A stretch of 9,559 nucleotides of DNA, from NCBI GenBank assembly GCA_023430945.1, contig JAEYYE010000178.1, positions 1 through 9,559 on the forward strand, read 5' to 3'. This document shows positions 1 to 8,000 of the stretch, piece after piece (position 1 is the stretch's first letter; each line of letters begins with the position of its first letter). The notes beneath the pieces are model-generated. The model was not told the origin of the DNA. It did no database searches and saw nothing but the letters and a program-made list of their open reading frames with translations. The stretch is from Bacteroidota bacterium. GTDB lineage: Bacteria; Bacteroidota; Bacteroidia; Flavobacteriales_F; PHOS-HE28. A program made the position numbers and the translations under genes.

Positions 1-172
1 ACATATGCCTCTCCTTCCCCACCGATCGCGAAAGCAACGACGCATGCTCTTTGATGGTGGCGCCGAATTGCATTTCAGGCAATTCGAGCACTTTCATTTC
101 GTGAGCGGGAAGCGCGAGTTTGCTGAAGATCCGCCGGTCGGAAGCCAGCCCCGGCACCAGATACACTTGCAT
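1..172 (-). CDS. Partial alpha/beta hydrolase, tandem paralogue of the upstream gene (C-terminus outside the window)
   Basis: Reading leftward from the ATG at 172-170 gives 57 codons with no stop before the window edge. The product begins MQVYLVPGLASDRRIF. It aligns without gaps to the start of the neighbouring hydrolase (MDVYLLPGVACDRRLF), with about 15 of the first 24 residues identical, including the PG and DRR-F positions. The two are therefore paralogues and very likely a tandem duplication. The nucleophile elbow, acid and histidine would lie beyond the window, so catalytic competence cannot be judged. The start lies 16 nt after the stop of the upstream copy, which suggests one transcript and no separate promoter. 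No convincing Shine-Dalgarno sequence is seen, which is common in Bacteroidota. The substrate is unknown. The paralogue alignment is strong support that this short edge fragment is a real gene. Confidence 0.8.
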   Translation of the reverse strand, partial: MQVYLVPGLASDRRIFSKLALPAHEMKVLELPEMQFGATIKEHASLLSRSVGKERHM

Positions 173-188
173 TTGCCAAAGGTCGCGC

Positions 189-821
189 TCAGATCGCTTG
201 CTGCACGATACGCGCTATCTCCTTCGGCCGCGTGATCATCATCACATGCGATCCGCCTTTCACCACATGATCCACCGGGAAACGCAACGGCAGCAACGTA
301 TCGCGATCGCCGTGGATCCGCACGATCGGGCCTTTCCATTGCGAACCCTTCCAGCGCAGGATCGCACCGGCGCTCACCCGGATCTGTTGCGCGGTCTGCT
401 TCACCGCCATGTCGAACAGGATCTTCGCGATATGCGGATCGCCCTTGTTCCACCATTGGCGGATCGGCCAGGTGGCGTGCATGGTGAAATTCGTGATCAG
501 ATTATGCAACCTGAAGCGGCGAGAATTGCGCAACAACGCGGGCCATTCCTGCGGACCGGTGATCGAAGAAACGAGGATCACTTTGCGTGGATCGGTGAGC
601 AACGCAAGTTCCTGCGCCACCATACCGCCCATGCTCACCCCAAGCAACACATGCGGTTTCGAGGGATCGATCCGTTCGCTTAGGGTCTTGGCGATATCGG
701 CGAGCGAATGGTGCGGCTCGATCCGCGGCCAATCCAACGGAAAAAGATCATGCCCCGGCAACTTGAACTTCTCGAACAACCGGCGATCGCAGGCCACACC
801 AGGCAGCAGGTAAACATCCAT
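189..821 (-). CDS. Alpha/beta hydrolase, small single-domain, probable esterase-like enzyme
   Basis: The 210-residue protein has the alpha/beta-hydrolase layout. An N-terminal strand ends in LLPGVACDRR (oxyanion-type PG turn), followed by a nucleophile elbow G-V-S-M-G-G at residues 61-66 with Ser63 as the likely nucleophile. A late strand, IVRIHGDRDTLLP, offers Asp172 or Asp174 as the acid, and GGSH at 189-192 supplies His192. A complete Ser-Asp-His triad is therefore present. There is no signal peptide, so it is probably cytoplasmic. At about 210 residues it is compact, with only a short cap segment (roughly residues 90-145, rich in Trp and Arg). The start at 821 is supported by alignment with the first residues of the paralogue just downstream. 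Substrate specificity cannot be read from the sequence; an esterase, lipase-like or thioesterase role is possible. It is first in a probable two-gene operon with its paralogue and is divergent from the delta-60 gene. Confidence 0.88.
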   Translation of the reverse strand: MDVYLLPGVACDRRLFEKFKLPGHDLFPLDWPRIEPHHSLADIAKTLSERIDPSKPHVLLGVSMGGMVAQELALLTDPRKVILVSSITGPQEWPALLRNSRRFRLHNLITNFTMHATWPIRQWWNKGDPHIAKILFDMAVKQTAQQIRVSAGAILRWKGSQWKGPIVRIHGDRDTLLPLRFPVDHVVKGGSHVMMITRPKEIARIVQQAI

Positions 822-940
822 CGATCGCGAGTGGGCAGATCTTGTGCCTGTGTATTAATTGGATCGAAGATCTTATATTTCAGTTGAATTATGATCGCTT
901 GCAAGACCGGATCTCTGCACGCAGATAAGTTGATCGTGCA
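822..940. promoter_or_regulatory. Divergent intergenic region with a possible -7-like element
   Basis: This 119-bp gap separates the divergent starts of the hydrolase and the delta-60 gene and is noticeably AT-richer than its surroundings, especially 851-892. On the plus strand TATATTTC at 874-881 matches the Bacteroidota -7 consensus TAnnTTTG at all but the last position and would give a leader of about 55 nt for the gene at 941. No TTG-type -33 box sits at the usual distance, so the call is weak. No clear element for the minus-strand operon was found. Nothing else (RNA gene, riboswitch, small ORF) is visible here. Confidence 0.3.
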
Positions 941-2065
941 ATGACCATATCCTTTCATAGAACTTTCTTATTCATGGCCGCCATTGTGGCGGCCATGAAC
1001 CTTTTGGGTCAGCTACCCTTTTACTTGGACACTACATTTCGGGCAGGTTTCGATCAATGGTATGTGAATTCGATCTTTGAAAGGGATGATGGCCGCATCA
1101 TAGTTTCCGGCCAGATCAAGTTTGATGGTGATGTATATTTCAGGAGCAGTGTATTATTAGATCAGGATGGAAGTAGGAATTATGACTACCCCGATGTGAC
1201 CTTTATGGGAGGAAAGCTGACACCTTGGAATGATAGATTGTATTCAGCCAATGGCCAGATAGTGAGACGTCATCATCATGATGGCACTTTGGACCAGTCA
1301 TTCATCTTAATGAACTCTGATCCATACTTCTCCTCTCTTCAAGGCGGCGACTACCACGTTTTCCCGGATGGCCGTGTCGTGATGAGCGGCTACCATAACC
1401 TGTCGGATTCTGTCCGCGGCTTCATGGGCTACCACAACTTCATCTGGTTCAGCAACGAAGGTTACCTGGATACTACAAGGGTGCATCGAACTGGGAATGG
1501 GGTGATCTTCAACTTCTGGGAATTACCAGATGGCAAGTTCATCTGCACAGGCACCGGAACACAGCAGGATGGTTTCGTAGTAGATAAAGTCTTCCGGATG
1601 CATGCCGATGGATCGGTGGACACCACATTCCAGTGTGGTGTTACAGAGGGACGGGCCTTCTCTTATCTGCCGCAAGAGGATGGGAAAATACTGGTGGCTG
1701 GCAGTTTTGTAAGCGAACAAGCCTCCGGGGAAACGCTGTGGGTGGCCCGTTTCTTGGAGGACGGAACATTGGATCCAACGTTTTCCAGGCCGCAATTTTC
1801 CCTGGGTGCTCTACCCGATCCGGGTGATCAAGGCCCACGGATCCCCACAACTTCTTCAGTCCAGATCGAGATCAATGATGCGATCGGAACAAATGATCGC
1901 ATGTCGCTTCGGTTGAAGGACCCGATCGGTCGCGAGGTCTGGTCCAAACAGATCAACGCCAATAGATCGGTGATCGGAACCGAAGATCTTGTCCAAGGCG
2001 TTTACGTTGTCGAGTTATATTCGAACGATCGCAGGATCGGCCACCAAAAGCTGGTGGTGCAGTGA
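941..2065 (+). CDS. Secreted delta-60 repeat (beta-propeller-like) protein with type IX secretion sorting domain
   Basis: The protein has 374 residues. Residues 1-24 look like a signal peptide: a short polar start with His and Arg, a core of FLFMAAIVAAMNLLG, and cleavage near LLG/Q. The body carries delta-60-type repeats, each with an LDTTF or LDxxF head and, about 20-25 residues later, a DGRIIVSG-type strand. Examples lie at about residues 29-57, 116-150, 177-204, 227-254 and 277-282, a spacing expected for propeller blades. Residues about 305-374 resemble the Por/type IX type A sorting domain: a strand around MSLRLKDPIGREV, a LVQGVYVVELY segment, and a basic end finishing KLVVQ. Export to the surface by the type IX system is inferred. 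The binding partner is unknown. The stop codon directly abuts that of hutH on the opposite strand. Base composition drops to about 43% GC in codons near 1021-1260, against 57-63% in sampled stretches of neighbouring genes, whereas the sorting-domain end looks host-like. Confidence 0.85.
   Translation: MTISFHRTFLFMAAIVAAMNLLGQLPFYLDTTFRAGFDQWYVNSIFERDDGRIIVSGQIKFDGDVYFRSSVLLDQDGSRNYDYPDVTFMGGKLTPWNDRLYSANGQIVRRHHHDGTLDQSFILMNSDPYFSSLQGGDYHVFPDGRVVMSGYHNLSDSVRGFMGYHNFIWFSNEGYLDTTRVHRTGNGVIFNFWELPDGKFICTGTGTQQDGFVVDKVFRMHADGSVDTTFQCGVTEGRAFSYLPQEDGKILVAGSFVSEQASGETLWVARFLEDGTLDPTFSRPQFSLGALPDPGDQGPRIPTTSSVQIEINDAIGTNDRMSLRLKDPIGREVWSKQINANRSVIGTEDLVQGVYVVELYSNDRRIGHQKLVVQ
2041..2057. terminator. 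Short hairpin at the convergent gene junction, possible weak bidirectional terminator
   Basis: A perfect 6-bp inverted repeat (CCACCA and TGGTGG) with a 5-nt loop lies inside the last codons of the delta-60 gene, 6-22 bp from the abutting stop codons. It has no T-tract on either side, so intrinsic termination is doubtful. It is listed because the two convergent genes leave no intergenic space in which to terminate. A coincidence of the His-Gln-Lys-Leu-Val-Val codons is equally possible. Confidence 0.2.
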
Positions 2066-3568
2066 TCAGAACAACGGGAACTCCCGCACGAATTCCAGCG
2101 AGGCTTCCATGTGAACGTGCATCACCTGATCGTTCTTGATGAACGGAATGCGTTCGCGATAGGCTTCGATCAGCGATGATAACGTTTCTGATGTGCGCAA
2201 AGGTTTCCTGAATTCCAACGCCTGCGCAGCGGTGAAAAGTTCGATCGCAAGCACGCGCTCCACGTCCTGAACTACTTTCCATGTCTTCACGGCAGCGGCG
2301 GCGCCCATGCTCACGTGATCTTCCTGGCCATTGCTGCTATCGATCGTGTCCACGCTGTTGGGCATGCAGCGTTGTTTGTTCGCGCTCACCAGCGAAGCAG
2401 CGGTGTATTGCGGGATCATGAAGCCGCTGTTGAGACCGGGTTTCGCCACAAGGAACGCGGGCAGGCCGCGCTGTCCGCTGATCAGTTTGTAGATCCGCCG
2501 TTCGCTGATGCTACCGATCTCCGCCATTGCGATCGCGAGAAAGTCCAACGCCAGCGCAAGCGGTTGTCCGTGGAAATTGCCTGCGCTGATCACCAGATCC
2601 TCATCATCGAACACAGTCGGATTATCCGTGACCGATTCCAACTCGCGCTCCACCACAGTTTCCACATACGCGATCGCATCGCGTGAAGCACCGTGTACCT
2701 GCGGGATGCACCGGAACGAATACGGATCCTGCACGTGCTTCTTCTCCCCTTCCGCTATCGTACTGCCCTTGAGCAACGTGCGCATGTTCGCAGCCACAAG
2801 CGCCTGTCCGGGATGCGGCCGCACCGCGTGCACTGACGGATGGAACGGCTCCAGCCTTCCATCGAACGCATCGAGCGAGATCGCCGCTATCACGTCCGCG
2901 ACACGTGCAAGACGTGTTGCTTTCAGCACAAGCAGTGAAGCGTACGCGTTCATGAACTGTGTGCCGTTCAGCAGCGCAAGCCCTTCCTTCGGACCAAGTT
3001 CGATCGGGGACCAGCCGAGCTTCTTGAGCGCCTGTGCACTCTTCATGCGCTTTCCCTGCCAGATCACTTCGCCTAGCCCGATCAGCGGAAGCGCGAGATG
3101 GGCGAGCGGAGCCAGATCACCGGAAGCACCGAGCGATCCGTACTCATACACCACCGGCAGCACATCGTTGTTGAACATGTCGATGTATCGCTGAACTATC
3201 GCGGGGGCCACGGCACTGTGGCCGAACGCCATGTTCTGCACTTTCAACAGCAACATCGCGCGCACGATCTGCGGATCGATGGGATCACCTGCACCGCAGG
3301 CGTGGCTCATCACCAGGTTCTTCTGCAATTGCGCGAGGTCGCCCTTCGCGATGCTTTGGTCGTGCAATGCGCCGAAGCCCGTGTTCACCCCGTAGATCGG
3401 TTCATCGCTGCGCTTCAACCGATCGAGCAGGTAGCGATGACTGCGCTTCACTGCTTCGGCCGCGGACTTATCCAATGCGATCGGAACGCGGTTCTGCAAA
3501 ATGTACTCGAGTTCGATCAGCTCGATCCCGACAGTGCCGATGGTGTGTGGATTCGCTTCTTTCTTCAT
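2066..3568 (-). CDS. hutH: Histidine ammonia-lyase
   Basis: Catalyses non-oxidative deamination of L-histidine to trans-urocanate and ammonia, the first step of the Hut pathway; cytoplasmic and typically tetrameric. The length of 500 residues is normal for the family. The Ala-Ser-Gly triad that cyclises to the MIO electrophile is at 148-150 in YGSLGASGDLAPL. The substrate-pocket Tyr motif YGVNTGFG is at 59-66, and the SFRCIPQVHGA segment with Arg286 is present. The GQEDHVSMG segment (Glu416, His418) is the histidine-type signature, unlike the QD/QH forms of phenylalanine and tyrosine lyases, so a true histidine lyase is favoured. Its ATG (3568-3566) overlaps the hisS stop by four bases (ATGA), implying translational coupling. 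hutU, hutI and hutG are not in the window, so urocanate processing must be encoded elsewhere or be absent. Its stop abuts that of the convergent delta-60 gene. Confidence 0.95.
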   Translation of the reverse strand: MKKEANPHTIGTVGIELIELEYILQNRVPIALDKSAAEAVKRSHRYLLDRLKRSDEPIYGVNTGFGALHDQSIAKGDLAQLQKNLVMSHACGAGDPIDPQIVRAMLLLKVQNMAFGHSAVAPAIVQRYIDMFNNDVLPVVYEYGSLGASGDLAPLAHLALPLIGLGEVIWQGKRMKSAQALKKLGWSPIELGPKEGLALLNGTQFMNAYASLLVLKATRLARVADVIAAISLDAFDGRLEPFHPSVHAVRPHPGQALVAANMRTLLKGSTIAEGEKKHVQDPYSFRCIPQVHGASRDAIAYVETVVERELESVTDNPTVFDDEDLVISAGNFHGQPLALALDFLAIAMAEIGSISERRIYKLISGQRGLPAFLVAKPGLNSGFMIPQYTAASLVSANKQRCMPNSVDTIDSSNGQEDHVSMGAAAAVKTWKVVQDVERVLAIELFTAAQALEFRKPLRTSETLSSLIEAYRERIPFIKNDQVMHVHMEASLEFVREFPLF

Positions 3569-4932
3569 TGCAGCAGGCTGATCAGTTCATCCTCCTTCAC
3601 CGCTTTCTGTTCACCGCTGCGCATGTCCTTCACGGTAACGATCCCGATCTTCATTTCATTCTCGCCGATGATCGCGACGAACGGGATCTTCCGATCATCC
3701 GCGTACTTGAACTGCTTCGCCATTTTGGCCTGATCGGGATAAAGTTCCGCAGCGAATCCGGCTTCACGGACCTCTCGCAGAAGTTGAAGTGAATGCAGCG
3801 CTTCCTTCTCCCCGAAATTGGCGAACAGCAACTTCGGTCCCTGTTCCAGATCGGCGGGGAATTTTCCGGTCTCGAGCAGCACATCGTAGATCCGATCGAG
3901 ACCGAAGCTGATCCCGACGCCGCTCATACCCTTCAGCCCGAAAATGCCGGTGAGATCATCGTAGCGGCCGCCGCCACAGATGCTACCGCTCATCGTGCCT
4001 TCCAATGCCTTCACTTCGAAGATGGCACCGGTGTAATAATCCAATCCACGCGCAAGGGTCGGATCGTATTGCAGTTCGATGCTTTTTGTCTTTCCGGTCA
4101 TTTCGAAGATCCGATCGACATCCCCGATCCCTTCGATCGCCAGATCATTGGATCCAAGCCAGTTCCTGAACTGTTCGCGCTGTTCCTTCCAGCCACCTTT
4201 CATTTCGAACAGCGGCGCGATCTTTCCGATCGCTTCGTCGCTTATACCTTTCGTTCGCATTTCCTCCTGCACCTTCTCACGACCGATCTTATCCAATTTA
4301 TCGATCGCAGTCACCATGGTTACGACCTTGTCGGGTTCGCCACTGATCGCTGCGATACCGCTGAGGATCCGGCGATCGTTGATCTTCACTACTGCTTGCA
4401 ACCCAAGTTCGTTGAAAACATCATCGAAAAGCATGATCAGCTCCACCTCATTCAACAGGCTCTTGCTTCCGATCACATCGGCATCGCACTGGTAGAATTC
4501 GCGGTAGCGGCCTTTCTGCGGCCGATCGGCGCGCCACACCGGCTGCATCTGGTACCGTTTGAAGGGAAAGGTGATCTCGCTTTGGTGCATCACTACGTAC
4601 CGCGCGAACGGAACGGTGAGATCGTAACGCAGCGCTTTTTCACTTATCGAATTGGTGAACCGGCCGAAGCTTTCGTTCTTCTTCGCGATCAACTCTTCAT
4701 CATCCTTGAAGGAAGAGAAATAATTCCCTGAATTCAACACGCGGAACACGAGCCGATCACCTTCCTCGCCATACTTCCCGAGCAACGTTTCGGAATTCTC
4801 CATCGCCGGGGTTTCCAGCGGTTGGAACCCATACCGGCGGAACGCCTTGCGGATTATGTCGAGGATGTACTGGCGCCGCGCCATTTCGATCGGTGAAAGA
4901 TCGCGGGTGCCTTTAGGGATCGAAGGTTTCAT
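3565..4932 (-). CDS. hisS: Histidyl-tRNA synthetase (class II)
   Basis: Charges tRNA-His with histidine using ATP; an essential cytoplasmic homodimer. The 455 residues match the bacterial/archaeal-like HisS length. Class II motif 1 starts at KGTRDLSP (7-14). The LRYDLTVPFARYV segment (101-113) contacts ATP and histidine, and motif 2 includes VWRADRPQKGRYREFYQCDAD (132-152, Arg134 and Arg144-Glu145). The histidine-specific HisA motifs are LARGLDYYTG (293-302) and CGGGRYDDL (319-327), and motif 3 is SGVGISFGLDR (337-347). The anticodon-binding domain occupies about 365-455. The insertion between motif 2 and HisA1 (about 175-285) is in the expected place. An in-frame ATG at 4995 would add 21 residues (MQRSVGQ...) but lies upstream of the promoter-like element at 4948-4941 and lacks family resemblance, so 4932 was chosen. 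It is first gene of an operon with hutH. Confidence 0.96.
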   Translation of the reverse strand: MKPSIPKGTRDLSPIEMARRQYILDIIRKAFRRYGFQPLETPAMENSETLLGKYGEEGDRLVFRVLNSGNYFSSFKDDEELIAKKNESFGRFTNSISEKALRYDLTVPFARYVVMHQSEITFPFKRYQMQPVWRADRPQKGRYREFYQCDADVIGSKSLLNEVELIMLFDDVFNELGLQAVVKINDRRILSGIAAISGEPDKVVTMVTAIDKLDKIGREKVQEEMRTKGISDEAIGKIAPLFEMKGGWKEQREQFRNWLGSNDLAIEGIGDVDRIFEMTGKTKSIELQYDPTLARGLDYYTGAIFEVKALEGTMSGSICGGGRYDDLTGIFGLKGMSGVGISFGLDRIYDVLLETGKFPADLEQGPKLLFANFGEKEALHSLQLLREVREAGFAAELYPDQAKMAKQFKYADDRKIPFVAIIGENEMKIGIVTVKDMRSGEQKAVKEDELISLLQ

Positions 4933-4940
4933 GCGGGCTG

Positions 4941-4948
4941 CGAAAGTA
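4941..4948 (-). promoter_or_regulatory. Candidate -7 promoter element of the hisS-hutH operon
   Basis: On the minus strand this reads TACTTTCG, one mismatch from the Bacteroidota primary-sigma -7 consensus TAnnTTTG, followed by CAGCCCGC and then the hisS ATG. A TSS 4-7 nt downstream would make the mRNA leaderless or nearly so. No strong TTG-type -33 box is visible (a TTCG lies about 15 nt upstream). The position supports the shorter hisS start. Confidence 0.45.
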
Positions 4949-5036
4949 CGCGGTGGATCGGGCCGAAGCCGGAACTGGCCGACCGATCGCTGCAACTTAA
5001 TGCATCACGATCCGTATCAATGGCCCGGCAAACCCG

Positions 5037-5041
5037 AAGAG
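5037..5041 (+). promoter_or_regulatory. Weak Shine-Dalgarno-like site for the giant surface protein gene
   Basis: AAGAG lies 11 nt before the ATG at 5053 and downstream of the alternative ATG at 5020, which has no purine-rich site before it. It is recorded because it favours the 5053 start. The spacing is long and Bacteroidota often do without such a site, so weight is low. No clear promoter for this gene was found in 4933-5052. Confidence 0.25.
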
Positions 5042-5052
5042 ATCCGCGAAAA

Positions 5053-8000
5053 ATGCTGCCCCGGTCCGCGAAAGGCACGATCCAGAAGGCCATTCTCCTC
5101 ATCGTGCTCGCGCTCGAGTTCGGCACGGGCAACGCCCAACCGTTCACCTGGAACTGGTCCTACGCCGCCGATAACGGATCGGTGGAATATGTATCGGAGC
5201 TCGCGGTTGACAAGACCAGTGGAAGCATATATGCCACCGGCACGTACGATCATTCGAGCTTCCTCGATCTTGAGCCCGGCCCCTTCGGTCTTTCAAGCGT
5301 TTCGGGAAGTACCGACGCCTTTCTGGTGAAACTCTCCGCCACCGGCAATGTGATCTGGAGGAAGAAGCTCGGCGGTTCGGGAACCGATGGTTCCAGCAGC
5401 GTGGCGATCGGGCCGAACGGCAATATCTACATCACCGGAGGATTCAACGGCACGTTGAGCAGCAACCTGGTCGCCAATGTGCTCGGAAGCCTGATCTCAT
5501 ACGGGAACATGGACATGTTCGTGGCGTGTTACGCTCCCTCTGGCGATCTGTTATGGATGGAGAAAGGTGGCAGCACCGATGTCGACCGGGGCGTTTCGAT
5601 CGCGGTGAATTCCACAGGTGTGTTCGTACAAGGCATCATACGCCGGCAGGCGACGTTCGGCAACATAACGGTATCCCCTGGAGTGAACGGCAAGGACCAT
5701 GTTTTCCTGGCCAGGTATCCGCTCACCGGCGGATCGCCCCAGTGGGTGCTGCAAGGGTTCAGCGCACAGGACAATGTGCCGGGCAAACTGGCCTGCGATG
5801 AGAGCGGCGTCTTCGCCACCGGAAGTTTCAAGGCGAGTTCGCTGGCCTGGCGCACCAACAACGGTACGCTCATCAGCAATGTGGTGTGCAGCAACAACAA
5901 CCAGAACATCTACATCAGTTCCATCGGGAACACCGGTGGCGTGAACTGGCATGTGGCCGTGGATGATCCCGGCACGCAATGCGCAGGCAATGCGATAGAG
6001 GCTGATTGCGGCAGGATCTTCATTTCGGGAAAGGTGCATGCCAATGCGGTTTTCCCGGGCAACCAAACGGTACCATCGGCAACGGGCGAACACGACATGC
6101 TGTTCGTGGCCGCATTGGAGAAGACCAATGGTAACACGGCGTGGGTGCGAACAGCGAGCAGCCCGAATGACCATACCGCTGAAGGCACCGATCTGCACAT
6201 CGGCGACGACAAGAACCTCTATCTGAGCGGCCAGTTCGATGGATCGATCACACTCGATGACAGTATTTCGTTCGTTGGCCAGAACGGTTTGGAGATGTTC
6301 ATTGCAAGGCTGAGCCCTTTTGGTGACTGGATCTGGGCGAGCCACGAGTCGGCAAGCGGTGATGAAAGACCGCTCTCCATCGCCACACACACCGGTGGCA
6401 AGATCTACCTGGCCGGCACCTACCAGCAGGGGATCCAGTTCGGCACCACCAGCTACCTGCACAGCAACGACCTGAATCTCTTCGTAGCACGGGCAACGAT
6501 GAACAACGGGAGCGCGTGGGCCAATGATCCCTCCAACTGGACTTCACCAGGCCCGGTATGTTCCAACGCTGGTCCCATCGATCTTGGTGAACAACTCGAG
6601 GGTGACGCTGTGGCCATCCCAAGTGCCTCAGGTGTGAATGGTGCGGTGAACCTGCTGGAGAAGGATGGTCTTGTCGCCTGGTTCGACAGCACCGAAAGTG
6701 CGGCGGTGGTGGATCTGGCGGATACGATCCTGGCCGGAACGGACTATTCGATCCGATGGTCGCGAGCCGCAAGCGGCAGCGCCCGTCTACAGATCTCCTA
6801 TTCGCAGGATGGCACTACCTGGATCGCACATGGATCGACCCCCAAAAGCACATCCGATCCCCTCACCGATCAGGAATTCACAGCTCCGGTCACGTTCCGG
6901 TATTTGAAATTCAAAAGGCCCGCTACCAATCCCAACGCGGCCTTCAAGGTGGATGGCATCACCAGCCGCACCAGCACGATCGCAACCGGAACATGGTCCG
7001 GACAGGGCGTAACTGCCGATGGCCTCTTCGATCCCACGGATCTGAACGGCCCGATCCCGGTGACCTATACCATCACCTTGGGATCATGTTCCTTCAGTAC
7101 AACAAGGAACATACTGGTAACATCACCTGCGAGCGCCCTCATCACCGGTACTTCGGTCGCATGTGCGGCTTCACCCACCATTCAGCTTTCACTTTCGGAA
7201 TTAACACCGATGGCCACGGTGGACACCTGGCAGAAGAGCATTGATGGCATTACCTGGACGGATCTTCCGGGCACCGCCTCCACAGCATTAACATCAACGA
7301 TCGCACAGAATTGCTTCTTCCGGGCATCGCTGAACTCTGCTGGTTGCGGCAATGCCTACACCGCTCCCCATGCAGTTACCTTCCATGGATCGGTGGAACT
7401 CACGTGCCCGGCCGATACCGTGCTCACTGCGAACACCGCGATCTGCTCGGCCGCGCTGGAATATGAGGTGTTGCTGCAAGGCGATTGTGGTGCGGGTTCG
7501 ATCGCGTACACGCATCCAAGCGGCACCATCTTCCCGATCGGTACGACCATGGCTGCGGTCTCTGCCATGAGCGATGGGAATGAAGTAGCCACGTGCAGTT
7601 TCAATGTTACGGTGATCGACCTGCAGCAACCGCAGATCATCTGCCCGGCCAGCATCGTTCAGCTGTCAACACCGAACCAATGTGGTCGCGTCGTTCATTT
7701 CAACGCCTCGGCCACTGATTGTTCAGGACCAACAATTTCCTACTCACACGCGAGCGGAAGTCTCTTCCCGATCGGTACCACCACAGTGGTCGTTTCAGCC
7801 ACGGATACCACCGGGCTTACCAACAGTTGCACGTTCACCATCACCATAAATGATATCGATACGGATGGCGATCTGGTGGCTGATTGTTCCGATGGATGTC
7901 CTTTCGATCCGCTCAAGAACGCTCCAGGAAGTTGCGGATGCGGAACGCCGGATACGGATGGCGATGGCGATGGCATGCCCGATTGCAACGATGGATGCCC

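Noticed and set aside
94..456. 120-codon minus-strand frame overlapping the two hydrolases.
   Set aside because: It is a shadow in another frame. The paralogous hydrolase frames at 1-172 and 189-821 explain this DNA and align with each other.
2066..3568. HutH as a tyrosine or phenylalanine ammonia-lyase of a pigment (flexirubin-type) pathway.
   Set aside because: The GQEDHVSMG segment with Glu416 is the histidine-lyase form, and no ketosynthase, acyl-carrier or other pigment gene is nearby.
3793..4731. 312-codon plus-strand open frame.
   Set aside because: It is opposite hisS, whose catalytic motifs are all intact. The antisense translation is His/Asp/Ile-rich without family features.
4933..4995. 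N-terminal extension of hisS by 21 residues from an upstream ATG.
   Set aside because: The extension (MQRSVGQFRLRPDP...) is Arg/Pro-rich without family similarity and contains the likely promoter element. MKPSIPKGTRDL is the normal HisS start region.
5020..5052. Earlier in-frame ATG for the giant surface protein.
   Set aside because: It would add the strongly basic MARQTRRDPRK in front of an already complete signal peptide, and it has no purine-rich site upstream. It cannot be fully excluded.
5551..6462. 303-codon open frame on the minus strand.
   Set aside because: It lies entirely opposite the SBBP-like region of the giant gene, shows no recognisable domain, and is expected by chance in GC-rich coding DNA.
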